From: Trichodelitschia bisporula
Taxonomy: Eukaryota > Ascomycota > Dothideomycetes > Phaeotrichales > Phaeotrichaceae
Reading direction: 5' to 3'
Length of the DNA stretch: 64,000 nucleotides
Assembly (NCBI GenBank): GCA_010356995.1
Contig: ML996689.1
Span: 231,873-295,872 of the forward strand
Shown: positions 34,877-46,813 of the stretch, piece after piece
Layout: every line of letters starts with the position of its first letter
Position numbering within the stretch: the stretch's first letter is position 1
The notes under the pieces: generated by a model
Told to the model about the DNA's origin: nothing
Databases searched by the model: none
The model's input: the letters and a program-made list of their open reading frames with translations, nothing else
Translations under genes and position numbers: made by a program

Positions 34877-35061
34877 GTGGAGGTGCGGGGAAGAAGAATG
34901 CGCAGAGATCGTGAAGATAGGCGGCAGAGGTGCAAACGTGCAAAAGAGGTGAGAGCGAGACGTCGGAGATGATATGCGGAAGGTTGCGGAGGATGGAGTA
35001 TCAACCTTTCTCCTTTTACCGTTTGAGGGGTAGATGTGGGGGAAATGGTGGGGGACTGGGG
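34877..35061. promoter_or_regulatory. Cluster of SYGGRG (CreA-type) sites upstream of creA
   Basis: GTGGAG (34877-34882), GCGGGG (34885-34890), GCGGAG (34986-34991), GTGGGG (35048-35053) and CTGGGG (35056-35061) all match the CreA consensus. They lie 120-300 bp upstream of the creA ATG, in two adjacent pairs plus one. CreA is known to regulate its own gene in Aspergillus. The surrounding DNA is G-rich, so some matches are expected by chance. Confidence 0.4.
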
Positions 35062-38000
35062 TTTGGTCGATGGTAAGTAGTGGTTGTGGTGTGGGTAGGA
35101 AGACCAAATAGTGCGAAAAGAGGTGACAAGTTTAGGAAGGGGTGGCCGGAGATCAAATACGCCGGTGGTCCTCTCCATCGAAATGTACAGCAGTGGCTTC
35201 AAGGCTCTGAGCGCAAAGATGTGTGTGCCAGGCCAGCCCGGTCCAGGCAGGCAGGCGCAGCCCTTTCAACGCCCTGGTGCGGGTGGGTCAAGGGAGGGAT
35301 AGGAAAGAGTGTCCGGAGAAGGTAGGGGCGGGGGGGGAAGGAGGAGTGGGGGGTGACATGGGACGTGGTGGGGGGAGGCAGCTACTAGGGGCAAGCATGG
35401 GGGGAAGAGGGAGGGATGAGCGGGGACGGGGGTGGAGGGAAAGGAAAGGCACACGCTAGGAGGCGCATATTAGCAAAGTGATGGGGCGCATAAGCAAATG
35501 GGCGATGGCGTACAAGGAATATAGCTTGGGGAGTGACGCTGGAAGAACGAAAGAACGTGGGGAATTGACTCTGCGCGCGTCTGGACAAGGGTCCGTCATT
35601 ATTGTGTGATTTGTGTCGACATCGATGAGGTCCGAGGGCAACGCTCGGTGTGTGGGCGATGTGCAGTAGGTGTTAAGATCTTTCTTTCACCCACGCACTC
35701 AACGCCCCCACAACTCATTTAACGAGCGTATACTCATCTAGCATCTGATGGTACCAGGCGAGAGGCAGGAAAGACCAGTGGGGATACTCACGAAGTACCC
35801 CACAAGCCCGTAACCCGCTCCATATTCTCCGCCCTCGGCAGGGTGCATTGTGGGAGTACGGTGGCGGAGTGGGGTGTGGCATATTGTTTGGGGCTGGTAG
35901 AGGAATGGGCAGATGGATGAGAGGAAAAGTTGCTTGAGCCTGGATTCCGTAGTCATGTGGCAAAGCAGACGGAGAGATGGGTTGAGATTCGTCGGGCGTA
36001 CGGGCATGAGCTTTGAAGGAAGTCAGTGGGGGAGGGAGGAAGAAACCGATCCATGTGATATCAAGCGGGATGTGGAGTTCGAGGGCGCTAACTCTGGCAT
36101 GTTGTACCGTTGCGTAACCTCGGGGCTAGATTATAAGGCCGTCTAATGCGGCCAAAGCTTAGCGATGAGCAAGAGTGAACGGTAGGCATTGAAAAGGTTG
36201 AAGAACGACGAAGACAAGGAGATCAAAAAGTCTTCGGTAGTATATGCAAACAATACTTCCATACTACCATCGTACCTTCCACTAACCTGGCCGCAACCTA
36301 CCCTTAGGCTGGGTGTCGACCTACCTCATATGCAAATACGTCCCTTCTAACACACCAATGTTGCTTGCTATTCATACATACCTTAATGATGCTTGTGTTA
36401 ATTCCCGATGCTCCTACCCACATCAACGTCTTCTTGAGTCTATCATGTTCACGTTGATATTTGGAGTCGTGCCAAAACGGATGTGATAAGGCAAGAAGAG
36501 TGATATTTCCAGATTGGACAGCTGGGAAGTGCGTCAACTATCTGACTTTGTACGGGTACCTATCTGATACGCATTGCAAAGGTTGGCTAGGTGTCAGTTC
36601 AACCGTATATATTCTCTTACGCGTCCTCCTACGTACGCATCTTCGTATGTTCAATGTCGCTCGTTAACCTAAGCACCGAAACTACCAAAGTAAAGTCCCG
36701 CATGGTGGGGTAACTTGCAGACGCGCGGGAATAAAAATCAAGAGCCTCCAATGTGGTCTGCAAAAAGGCTAGCGAAGCCTTACAGCCGGAGCCCCAATTC
36801 ATAGGTCCCGCTATGGATACTCTCCGCTGCGCCGGTCGGCGATTTCGAATCTGCCAATTTTTCTGAGCACGTCCGTAGTGCCGTGCGCGAGCACGTTTTC
36901 CTTTGCTAGTCCTTTTCCTTAAGTTGCCGAGTACACTGCCGTCGGGCCGCGGTGCGTTAGCTCGCTTCGGGGCGTGCACGTCGAGACATATGTGGGTCCG
37001 TTTTGATGACGCAGTGGTTGGGGAGAGAAAAATATAAGAAGAGTGGTGGCCTGCGGCTGCCGACGCCCTGCGTTAGGCACGACGTGTCGTCCGGAGGTAC
37101 GCAGACACGGCCAGCGCTCTATCCTGTGGCGGGGGCGTCCCTTCTCCACGGCCCTGATGGTTGCGGGTGCACGCGCGTATGTGGGGAAATGGCGACGTCG
37201 ATGATGTCGAGCGGCGTGAGAGGCTCGTGTGGCGATCGTGGATGCGAAGGGTTCAGGGTGTATAGGGGAGCGGGGACGAGATGCACGTTGCCGACGTGCA
37301 CAGTCTATGAAACGAACGGAAGAGCGATGAAGTCTGTTTTGAGAGTGAGCGACAGCAAGCACCCTCCATTTCATTCACCTCGCATTCCTTGGGTGCTTCG
37401 AAGCTACATCGTACGATGGGACCAATTCTACAGTAGACGTCATCTTCCGTGTCAACAGATCTTCGGGATCTCATCCTTGGCTCGGCCCCAGATTCGAGCG
37501 AAACTTTGCCGACAAGGAAGACGGCTGATGGAACACCCGACTGTTCAGGAACATATTCCGGCCACTGCATCCACGGAGGATACCCCGCTACTTTCTTCCC
37601 CTCAATCCGGGCGTCAAAAAGCGGTGTCAGCCCCAACCGCCGCCTCACGCGCAGCGCTGCACCTGCGGCCGCCCCGAGGAGCGCGCTCCACCCCGCCCCG
37701 CCCCGCTGCACAATAATGCCTACTGTACATACGTCGGAGAACGGGGAGAGCAATAACAGCCTGCCAGCACAGCATCACTTCGCCATCTCTTCACACAGCG
37801 TACACCGTAGCACACCTTGCGCATCCGCGCCAGCGTCCATCCCACAAACCCACCCCATACTTTACACCTGCTTCTAGGAACCCACGCAGGTACGGCGTGC
37901 AACCATCTCCGCCCGCCCCCGCTGCAGCCGCGACACCCCCACGACTCTCTCGCAACGGGGCTAACCCCGCTAGACGACCCAGCATCGCGGGTACGGGCCT

Positions 38001-41000
38001 GCGGCGCGCGAATATGGGGTAGCAACTGAGGGCGCGGGGTGCACGAGTCGTGGTGCAGTGGTGGGCGGGCGGAGCGTGACGGGGTCAACTGGCTTGATCA
38101 CGCCTTGCGGGATGGTGACCCGGGATAGGATAGGTGGTAAAAGGGCGGGAGGTAACAACGCGCGTAAGGTCGTACGGCGAGGCGCGGTCGGTTTTGTTTA
38201 TCACGGCATGTTAAATGGTCGTGCGGGGTACAGGGAAGTAGCTCCGCTTTTGTTTTTGAGAGGATGATATTGATGTGCTGCTGTTGAGATTTGGCCCCCG
38301 CTTCTACGGTAGCGGCAGCTGCTCCCGGCTCGATCGCCCGATGGTCGGTTAACGATGAATCGGAGGTACGGCATGTCGGCGTATGCTGGCCGAAACTATA
38401 ATGCGGTCGTTCGCAGCGGAAATATGCTTCCTTTCCCGAAGCGTACGTGTCGTGATTGAAAGACGCGGAGTTGAGGCACAACTCTCCGTGTCGTGGCGCC
38501 TAGACCGCATGAGGAGATCAACGCACGCGGGCGATCTCCCCCACATCCCGCGGAGCCCCCTTTCAGGTATCCCAGGCACACACGGCACGCCTATCCCAGC
38601 CTCAGCCTCTCTTATCCAGGCCACTATCAGGTCACAGACAAAATATCAGTCGCGCCCTCGGTTCCACCCACGCGCGCGACTCTCGACACACAAGCTTGAA
38701 GCATACTACCATCACTCATTCGTCCTGCAACACCAAACATCACACTCAGAAACGCCACCAGGGGCACCCCCGCGTCAGCCCCCCTCAAAAATCGCCCCCG
38801 CATGGCACTCTCATTCACACAAAGAATCCGTGTGTACCGACGGAGGCTGCTTTCTGCTTTTGCGCCCGGGAAGCCGGGACTGCTGATAGACGTGCACAAG
38901 GGAATCGAATCGTGAAAGGGGGAAAGTGTGGCACAAGGTTTGATCTCTTCGTCCTGTTGCAGAGGTTAGCTTGGGTGTCCCGCACCTGCACTGCAGAGTT
39001 CTGGCCTTACCGAGGGTACGTAACCTTGCGGCCCTAGTGTGGGGGACATCTCGACTCGTCCAGCTCGGGTAGACCACACGGGATCTCATGAAGTCGACCC
39101 TAACGCACCTGCGGCCCGGTTCTCGCGACGACAAACCACCCCGCATCTTGCCTCATGATCCCCACATTCGTCCTATCTCTACCCGAGCACCGAGCCACGG
39201 CGATCGGCGCGTGGGAGTTGTCTTTCTTTGGCGGCTAGCCCTGGGGGGAGGTCACTTGATTGCCCTTGATTATCGCCCTGTGAACGCACCCCGCGTTCCA
39301 CATCAGGGAACAGGACGCGGGGCACGGAGTCGACGGGCTACACCCGCCGCGTTTCGCGCACACAGGTTCACGATCAACAAACGCTGCGCGCAAGAGATCC
39401 TGTCTCGCGCGTGCGGCTCTGCTTCCCATAGGCCATGTACTGTACCAGGTCTCCGCACATGACAGATAGGCAGCCCAACCTTTCCTACCGTACCCCACCA
39501 TCCCACTCACCCGATCATTTCTCATCTCATACCGGTATCGCCATTCCATCGCACCCTGGTCAGACTCGCCAGATGCGGGCGGTGGGCTGGATAACCGCCA
39601 ACCGGCCACCCCGCCAAGCGCCAAGTCTCACGCGCGGGGCCCCAGACGACCCAAACGGCCGGGACTGGCGCAGCCTCGCGGGGGCGCGGGCTGGCTGGCG
39701 GGAAAATAAATAAGGGCGCGGGTTGCGCGGGAGGAGCGCGCACTATCTAAAACCGCCAGCTGCAGGGGAAACTGAGGTTGGGAGGTTCGAACATGCTTTT
39801 CCAACAACAACCCGCGGAATGCGAGCGAGAATGAGCGTGTTTGAGTGCTGGACGAGAGGGATGACGCATCTGGAAGTTGCGGAGATGCGCGCCAACCGGA
39901 GCTCTTTACCCTGGCCCCTGGAGGCCCCGATGTGCGGCAGTTGTGTGGGGGTCAGGCGCGGCATTCGCGGGGCCCCCGTGTTTTCTCTAGCCTGGCTTGC
40001 GAGTGCGTGCGGGTTGTTTGGAATTGGTGGTGCCTGTTGTCGGCGGCGCGAGGCCAATAGCGCGCGACAACGCAACACGAGGGCTACGGGGAAAAAGCAA
40101 GGCGGCTATACCGCTGCTGGGATCAAGCCCGACAGCGAGATGGTGTGCAGGTTGTTCGGCGATGGGGGTGAGTCTGGGGGATGGGCGTTTGGGGACCAAG
40201 GAGGATGGGTGGGGAGGTGCGACGGACTGGGGCGGTGCACGCGGGGGGACGAGGCGACAGCGAGTTGCGGGGGGCAAGGAGCATCATCCATCGGTCACTC
40301 AATCTCCAGACGCTGTGCTCTGCGCGGGGGGCGGACTGGACACTGGTGGTTATTCTGGGAAGCGTGTGGGCGAGTGTGCGACGCGAGCAATGGGGTTGGC
40401 CAGATTGCCGTGACGCAGGAGGATGGGAGGGTTACGTAGGCTGGTGTTCCTGTTGGCTAGGAGGTTAGGAAGGGGGAAAAAGAGCCAGCGCGCCTCCCGT
40501 TTGTCGTGTGTTTGTACCTTTCGTGTGCTCGTCGGCTTTTGCGAGACTCGGGGCTTTTTTTTCTTTGGTCGGGTTCGGTTCGGAATCTAGGACTCCCAAG
40601 AGATCGCGGCAGGGCGACAGGCGATAGCGGCGGGGATATCCTTCGTTCCCAAGGTAAGGTACGGAGTACATAGCACACATCCCCGGACCAGAACATACGC
40701 CAATGCGTTTCGCGCTTCGGACTGCTGCGACGCAAATCCCAAACCTCATCTCGCCCTGTCACCAAATCCATCACGCAATCCCCCCGAATCTCGCTTCCGT
40801 CGCTGCATCTCGATTCGTGGGATCCCAGTCTTCCTCCGAACGTTTCTCTTTCACCCATGATGAGCCGTTTAGTGACCTGAGATGGCGGCCTCGTCCAGAC
40901 CGACGGGTCCTTCTCGTTCCTGTTTTCAGGCTCTTGTGCGATAAGGAAGCGAAGGGGTGGAAAAAGCATCCAATCGTCGTCTCACCTTACCTTTTCTCCC

Positions 41001-44000
41001 GATGCTGAAAGGAAAACAGCGGGATCCCCCCCAGATTTGCCGGTCAGCCCCCCGTATCCCGACCTCTTCAATCCCACGGGAGCTGTCACCGACCCTAAGA
41101 GGCCGCCCCGCATTGCTTCTTGCGTGCCGTCCCTCCCATCCCGCGGCCTCACGGCCACGGCCGACGAGATAGAAAGCAGCCATCCCATCTCGTAACCTCA
41201 GTTCCTCAACTGCCATTAGCGACACCCCGTAAACCTGCGCACAAGACCCGCAACTAGCACAAGTCAATAGTCGCCGTGGACCCGTCGCACCCCGCCCGCC
41301 CACCCGCCCGCCGCACCGCATCGCATCGGCCACCGAAACCAAGCCGCATTCCTTCCAGAACAACGCTTGGCCCCACCCTGTCTTCCGCTCAACCCACGCC
41401 AACGCCACTTCGGGCAAGGCCAGGCCGCACGCGCCTCCCCCAGTCGCTCCAACCCGTGCCGCACGGCCACCACGGACGGCCTCCCGCGCCACATGTGCCA
41501 CAGTGGCTGGTGATCAGGGCGCGCGGCGCACCGTCGGGCGAGAAAATGCCGGCACGACGCTCCGAAGGCTCTGCGACTGCGGGGCGCGGGATCCACTCCT
41601 GGACCCGGGAGACACGCCCGTCACTTGCGGGGAATACGGTGCGGCTAGCGTCACTTCATACCGGATGCGGTGTGCGAGCTGGGATTGAGTGATGATGGAA
41701 GATTCCGATCCTCGGTTTTGGGCTCCGAAGCCGTGGGACGAGGGATGAGACAGGTGGTTAACCGGAATGGGCACGTTGCGTAGGAGACTGTGACGATCTG
41801 GTTGTTTTGGCTACCGTCAGCTCTCCCCTCGTCGAACACATGTAAGGGGTAGGAGGGGATGACGGCTGTGGCTCCATGAAATGACGCCTTGTGGAGCCCT
41901 GGGTCGGGGAAGCCGGCCTTCTCCTGTTCGAGAAGCTGGCATCTCCACACTAGTGCATTCCCGCTCCACATCCCGCTCTTTGACGCGTGCCCCCGGGCCT
42001 GCGCAAGTGGTGAAAGTTTGGTAAACCACGCAGAAATTTTTGAGACGGATCGTAGGAGCCACTCCCTTGTTGAAGTTGGTTTCCGGGGGCTGCCTTCCCC
42101 ACAAGTACGAAGCAGTGATACAGTGGTACGCTTGGAAGAATCCCCGACTTGTTGGGGCCGCTTGTGTGGGCAAGAGATTGTCGTGGACGTGGGTGAGCTT
42201 CATTGACCGCTTTTTCTATAAGCCGGGACATCACCGCAGGTACTCCGGCGCCAGGATCGCGCCTAAGATGCCAACTTCTCAGACGCCTGGAGCCGCGACC
42301 GTTCCCGGGGCTGCCATATCGGCTTCCCGGTTCCTTAGCGGGCAAGTCGGGACGTCTCCAAATTACTACCGGTTGTAAGTGCCGGCTTGGCCCTGGATCG
42401 AGCCGACAACGAATTAGCCTTTCACACGTGAATCCCCTTCTCCGCAGTCGAAACTCTGGGCGACCTGTGGGGTTTGGAACGGGAATCCGGAGTCTGGAGA
42501 TTGGTGCAACTATCACCTACAAGAAAAACCCACATCCGGAGCAACCACCGATGTAAGGGACCAATCTCAGAAGCCTACGTGTTGCAAGGGCATCCGATGC
42601 CTGCCGATGATGTTCGCCGGCGGAGGACGTCCTAGCACTCGTCTCCGTTTAGGAATCCTTATTCGGGACGATCCAAGCGCCAGGATTGGACCAGGGCAAT
42701 ATTTCACTCACCGTGGCTCCTTGGCCATCGTGGAACTGCCGTTTGATCCTGCTAGTCCACCGCACTGTGACGTGCGTGTGCCTGGGAAGTGCTAGCTTGA
42801 GGCCGAGAAAAATTGATCAAGTCTGCAGTCCTGGAAACGTGCCCTAATGAGAAGTTTAATCGCACGATCAACCCGGCTTTAGGTTATGATCGCTTCGGAT
42901 CGACCGTTGACGCGATATCGGCTTGAACGGCTCAGAAGCGCCCAACTAAGACCTATCAGCGGTGCTGAACAAGTTGACTGAGGTATCTCCGTAGGAACAC
43001 ACTAAACTAAAAGCATTTTAATGCTCCCGCCTCAGCAACAGAGCTAAAGTCTTATCGATCCTCGCCTGGAGTCCGGGCCAAGCAATTGCGGAGAAAGCTC
43101 TCGGCCACGGCTGTCAGCTCATCCCGGAAACGCTTCCCGCCCGCGCCAGTCGACCTTGAACGTGGTGCCGAGTAGTACGAGTGCGACCCGTAATACTGTA
43201 CGGTAGGTTGATTTGCAGGCTGATTTGCAGGCCAGGCCATCACGGTATATTTTCTCAACAAGTCGGAACCTCGGAGGTTGAGGTTGGAAGAAGGTTATGC
43301 GGAGAAGCGTCTCCTCGGCTTAACTGGTACGGCAGTGATAGGCAGAACCGTTTGAACCAGGATGCGTCATCATGCACCCCATCGCGATTCCCCCCGCATG
43401 TGCCTGACATGAGGGCATCCTAGTGCCAGATAACACAATAAGACCCTAGTTGGCAAAGAGCAAGGAAGAGCTGAAGTTATGACAATGTGGTATACTAGCC
43501 GCCTCGGGAGGTTGCAGCCGGGAACAACGGCAACGGCGAACCTAGCTAGTTGCCGTAGTCGCTTAATGCCATGCTCAATCAAGCGCGATATCCGATTAAC
43601 CTCTCATCGTCTTATCTGATCTTCCCAATTGCTGAGCGCGCGGTTTACCGGATTGATATGCCGATTTCGGAGTCGTGCATGCACTTCGTCATCGGTCCCA
43701 ACCCTGATGTCCCGTCGATGGATTGAAGCCGAGGGATGTCATGCTGAGGTAGTGGCCCTCTAGATACCGCAATGCTACACTCTTATAGGTCCATGCGGCA
43801 AGGCTCGATAGACGTCAGTCGGTCAAACTGAAAAATGTTGCTAATACGCTTTAAATTTGGATTCAAGAATCAACTAGACAAAGGCTCCGTAACCCTTTGG
43901 GACCCGATCCTATTTACACAGAAGCATTGTACTTACCCAGGACATAGCAGTGGGTATCAGCCGAGAACGCCATGCATGCTTTGTCCAAGCCAAGTTGCAA
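35062..44000. other. About 9 kb without a supportable gene
   Basis: Beyond the creA promoter I find only short frames on both strands with no recognisable domain, no tRNA and no clear transposon. The stretch from 35320 to 35450 is G-rich. A minus-strand frame near 37750-37470 (ALLGAAAGAALRVRRRLGL...) looks faintly protein-like but has no known match to me. Part of this may be a long creA regulatory and leader region; the rest may be decayed sequence. Confidence 0.4.
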
Positions 44001-44955
44001 CTACCATTCAAACTCGCATCCGGGATGCTGTTCCCAAAAAGCATCACATGCCTTTTTCAGCGCGATGTTGGGCCTCAAGTCGTGGATAAACAGTGCCTCC
44101 CGCGTTAATGGGTCCGACGGGTTGCGCTTGATGTGCTCGATGATGGTCGCGCGTTCGTACGAATGTCCGTGCTTCGTAACGACCGGGTCATGCATGATTT
44201 CAAAGGAGATGTCGTCGACAAGGTACTCGGGGATTTCCTATAGCGATCAGCATCTGCCGAGTGGCTATCTTCCAAACATACCCGCTTCGTCATATTCTGG
44301 GGGTCCGCTATCGCAAACACGTTGCGGAGCTCAGTGACCTTATCCTCGTACGTCTGACGAACTTCGTCCATCTCCTCGCGCGCCGCTACATCACCTAATA
44401 CGCCCTGCTCATGTTGATCCTTGATGGACTCCAGTTCGCGGTTGCGGTCTTGCTCCAACTTGGTCTCCAGCTCATCTAGTAGCGCATTGCGGCGCCGCAG
44501 CCGGTCACGCTCACGCAATTCCCACTTTGCCCTCTTGCATTTGAGCACAAAGGCAGAGATGGCAAACGCAGAGGAAGTCTGCGTAAAGGACTTGGAGCAC
44601 AGGTCGTACGCAGTTTTGGCGCTGACGAGAGCCTCGTTGGGATGATTGAGTTCAAGCTGGGCCTGGGCTTCTCGATGTCAGAAAGTGCCGATAATGGGAA
44701 TACCGGGATCTTACCAAGGAAGTAGTAGGCCTTCATATTGTCCTGCAGCAGCTCGATGCTGTGCAAACAGTCGTCGATCACCTCCTCCCATAATCCGAGC
44801 TTGAGGCGAGCATTGGCACGGTTTGTGTAGAGTAACGGATTGGTGCTATGCTTCTGTATAGCTTGAGAGTAGAGTGCTACAGCTTCCTCATATTCACCCG
44901 CCTTGAAGTGGGCATTGCCCTTCTCCTTGAGTTGTTCGGCAGCGTAGGCGGACAT
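44001..44955 (-). CDS. CHIP/STUB1-like TPR and U-box E3 ubiquitin ligase
   Basis: There are three exons on the minus strand, 44955-44715, 44670-44282 and 44237-44001, with introns of 44 bp each, giving 288 residues; human CHIP is 303. Residues 1-110 form TPR repeats (KEKGNAHFKAGEYEEAVALY, NRANARLKLG) that should hold the C-terminal EEVD of Hsp70/Hsp90. A charged coiled coil follows (about 110-195). The U-box at 211-288 reads EIPEYLVDDISFEIMHDPVV and then TKHGHSYERATIIEHI, the usual E2-binding fold. It would ubiquitinate chaperone-bound misfolded proteins. The ATG is at 44955; a GTG just before it extends the frame but is not a start. Both splice phases were checked against the family. Confidence 0.9.
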
Positions 44956-45533
44956 CACGCGCGGCGGTAGTCAGTCTGGGAAGATCTTCCAAATCCGCGC
45001 AATTCAGGCACTTGCGAAAGCCAGGGTCGTAATAGCTGCGGGGCGAGGCAGACTGCGGCGGTTAGGATGGTGAGGCGGATTTGACGCACCGCATGCGGAA
45101 AGGTGTGCGTCTTCAGTGAATGGATACGTTGAACGACATTTACTGCTGTTATGTGAATGGTGACATCGGGGAAGTTGCGATGACAAAGCGCATATTTCTT
45201 GCTACCGCCGAGTGACGAGAGAACTTTCTGGACGATCTTCAGCTGAGGTTGCCGATGCCCAGGTGGCTTCCCCCGCTTCTTCCCCGGGTCTTGAGCGCGA
45301 TTGGCGGCCCGCACGTGAGCAGCCAGGGCATTGAGCTTCCGCTGCTCTTTGAGACCTCATTTATATGGGAGTATGATATAACTGGACGGCAGTCACCAGG
45401 TTATAAAGTGCAATTTATTTGCATACGAAACGATCCAGACACTGGGTATAATTAGAATGCTGCAACCTCATCTCTGGCTGTACCGAGCAACGAGGCCAAC
45501 TGTATATATCGCTTCACGTAAGGGGACCCGTCC
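44956..45533. other. Intergenic, CHIP-like promoter and thymidylate synthase 3' end
   Basis: There are 578 bp between two minus-strand genes. A 119-codon frame at 44955-45314 on the minus strand begins at GTG and overlaps the presumed CHIP promoter; I do not treat it as a gene. Nothing else is seen. Confidence 0.5.
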
Positions 45534-46606
45534 CTAAACCGACATTTTCATCGCAATCATCTTGTGGGGATTATATCCTCTGACCACAAAGTCGTCTGCA
45601 CTCCAGCTGTCAATGCTCCCACTCTTCTCTCGCCGAATTTCGAGCTCCGGAAAGTCTTTCGGCTCTCGCTCTAGTTGCACGTTGAGAGCATCAACATGAT
45701 CCAGGTACACGTGCGCATCGCCCATTGTATGGGTAAAGGTGCCCGGAGTAAGGTCGCACACATGAGCTAGCATGTGGGTGAGCAGAGCGTATGAGGCAAT
45801 GTTGAATGGAACACCGAGGCCCATGTCGCAGGACCGCTGGTAGAGCAAGCTATGCAGCACGCCTTTCGGCTTTTCCTCACCGGAGCCCCGAGGGAATGAG
45901 ACGTAGAACTGCGCAAACATGTGGCACGGCGGTAGAGCCATCTTTGTCAGGTCTGCTGGATTCCACGCGCTGAGGATGATCCGCCGGTCGTACGGCTTGT
46001 GCCTGAGCTTGTCGATGACCTCTGCCAGCTGGTCGATACCTTGACCGGTGTAGTCCGTCTTTGCGTCCACGTATTCGGCGCCAAAGTGTCGCCACTGGAA
46101 GCCGTACACAGGTCCCAGATCGCCCTCTTCGCGGTGTGTCAGGCCGGCTTTGTCGAGGAACTCGCGGCTGCCATTGCCGTCCCAGATTTTGATGCCCTGA
46201 TCAGACAGAGCTTTGGATGATGTGGAGCCGGCAATGAACCAGAGGAGCTCGCCGATTACCGCGCGGAGGAAGACGCGCTTTGTTGTGAGGAGTGGAAGAA
46301 TGGCGACAGGCGGCTGGGAGGGGTCGCTTGAGGGGCGCGAGAGGGAGAAACGGAGCTGGGAGGGCGCGAACACGGAATATGTGCCAGTGCCAGTTCTGAT
46401 GTATGTTAGCACGCGAAATTTCATACAGAGAAACGGATATCATGCCTGTCAGGACGATGCTCCCCATGGTCAAGAATATCGCGGATGACGTCGAGGTATT
46501 GATACTCTTCGTGTCTGCTTTGGCGTGCATTTAGCTGCGCCGCCTGCTTGGGCTTCGCGGTAGCTTGCGGAACTTCGGAGCTCGGTTCAACAATTGCAGG
46601 CAGCAT
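45534..46606 (-). CDS. Thymidylate synthase
   Basis: This enzyme converts dUMP to dTMP with methylene-tetrahydrofolate. Exons are 46606-46446 and 46395-45534, giving 340 residues. Conserved motifs are [10 protein letters not shown] (dUMP phosphate-binding arginine, across the splice), [33 protein letters not shown], the catalytic cysteine in LPPCHMF (Cys211), [20 protein letters not shown] and the GDAHVYLDH folate region. The C-terminus MKMSV is near the usual MEMAV ending. The 50-bp intron uses a GC donor (GACAG then GCATGA) with a perfect TGCTAAC branch site and CAG acceptor. No GT donor nearby restores the conserved frame. The gene diverges from the neighbouring coiled-coil gene and shares a promoter with twin MCB boxes. 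Confidence 0.96.
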
Positions 46607-46813
46607 TGTGGGCAAATGTGTGTAAGGTAAGAGGGTTTCGCTCGGTGATGGCAGAAAGTGCTCGAGCGAACGCGTGACGCGTCTACGCGAAGTTTGGACG
46701 TGTTCCCTTGGCAGTGCAGGGTTTGGCTATTGATTTCGGTGCGCCGGTGGCACCTATCTCCGGCATGGACCACCGAACTCCACTGGCGGTTGTCAGAGTG
46801 CCTCATTGTGAAG
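46607..46813. promoter_or_regulatory. Bidirectional promoter with twin MluI cell-cycle boxes
   Basis: The 207 bp between the start codons of thymidylate synthase (minus) and the coiled-coil gene (plus) contain ACGCGT at 46670-46675 and again at 46677-46682, followed by a related TACGCGA at 46685-46691. MCB boxes bound by MBF control the yeast thymidylate synthase gene at G1/S, so the same logic is likely here. They lie about 65-75 bp from the thymidylate synthase ATG. Confidence 0.65.

Noticed and set aside
40926-41692. Opposing frames of 191 and 138 codons
   Set aside because: Same reason: no domain, no start context, strong GC bias.
44955-45314. 119-codon minus-strand frame upstream of the CHIP-like gene
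   Set aside because: It starts with GTG, lies in the promoter interval and has no recognisable domain.
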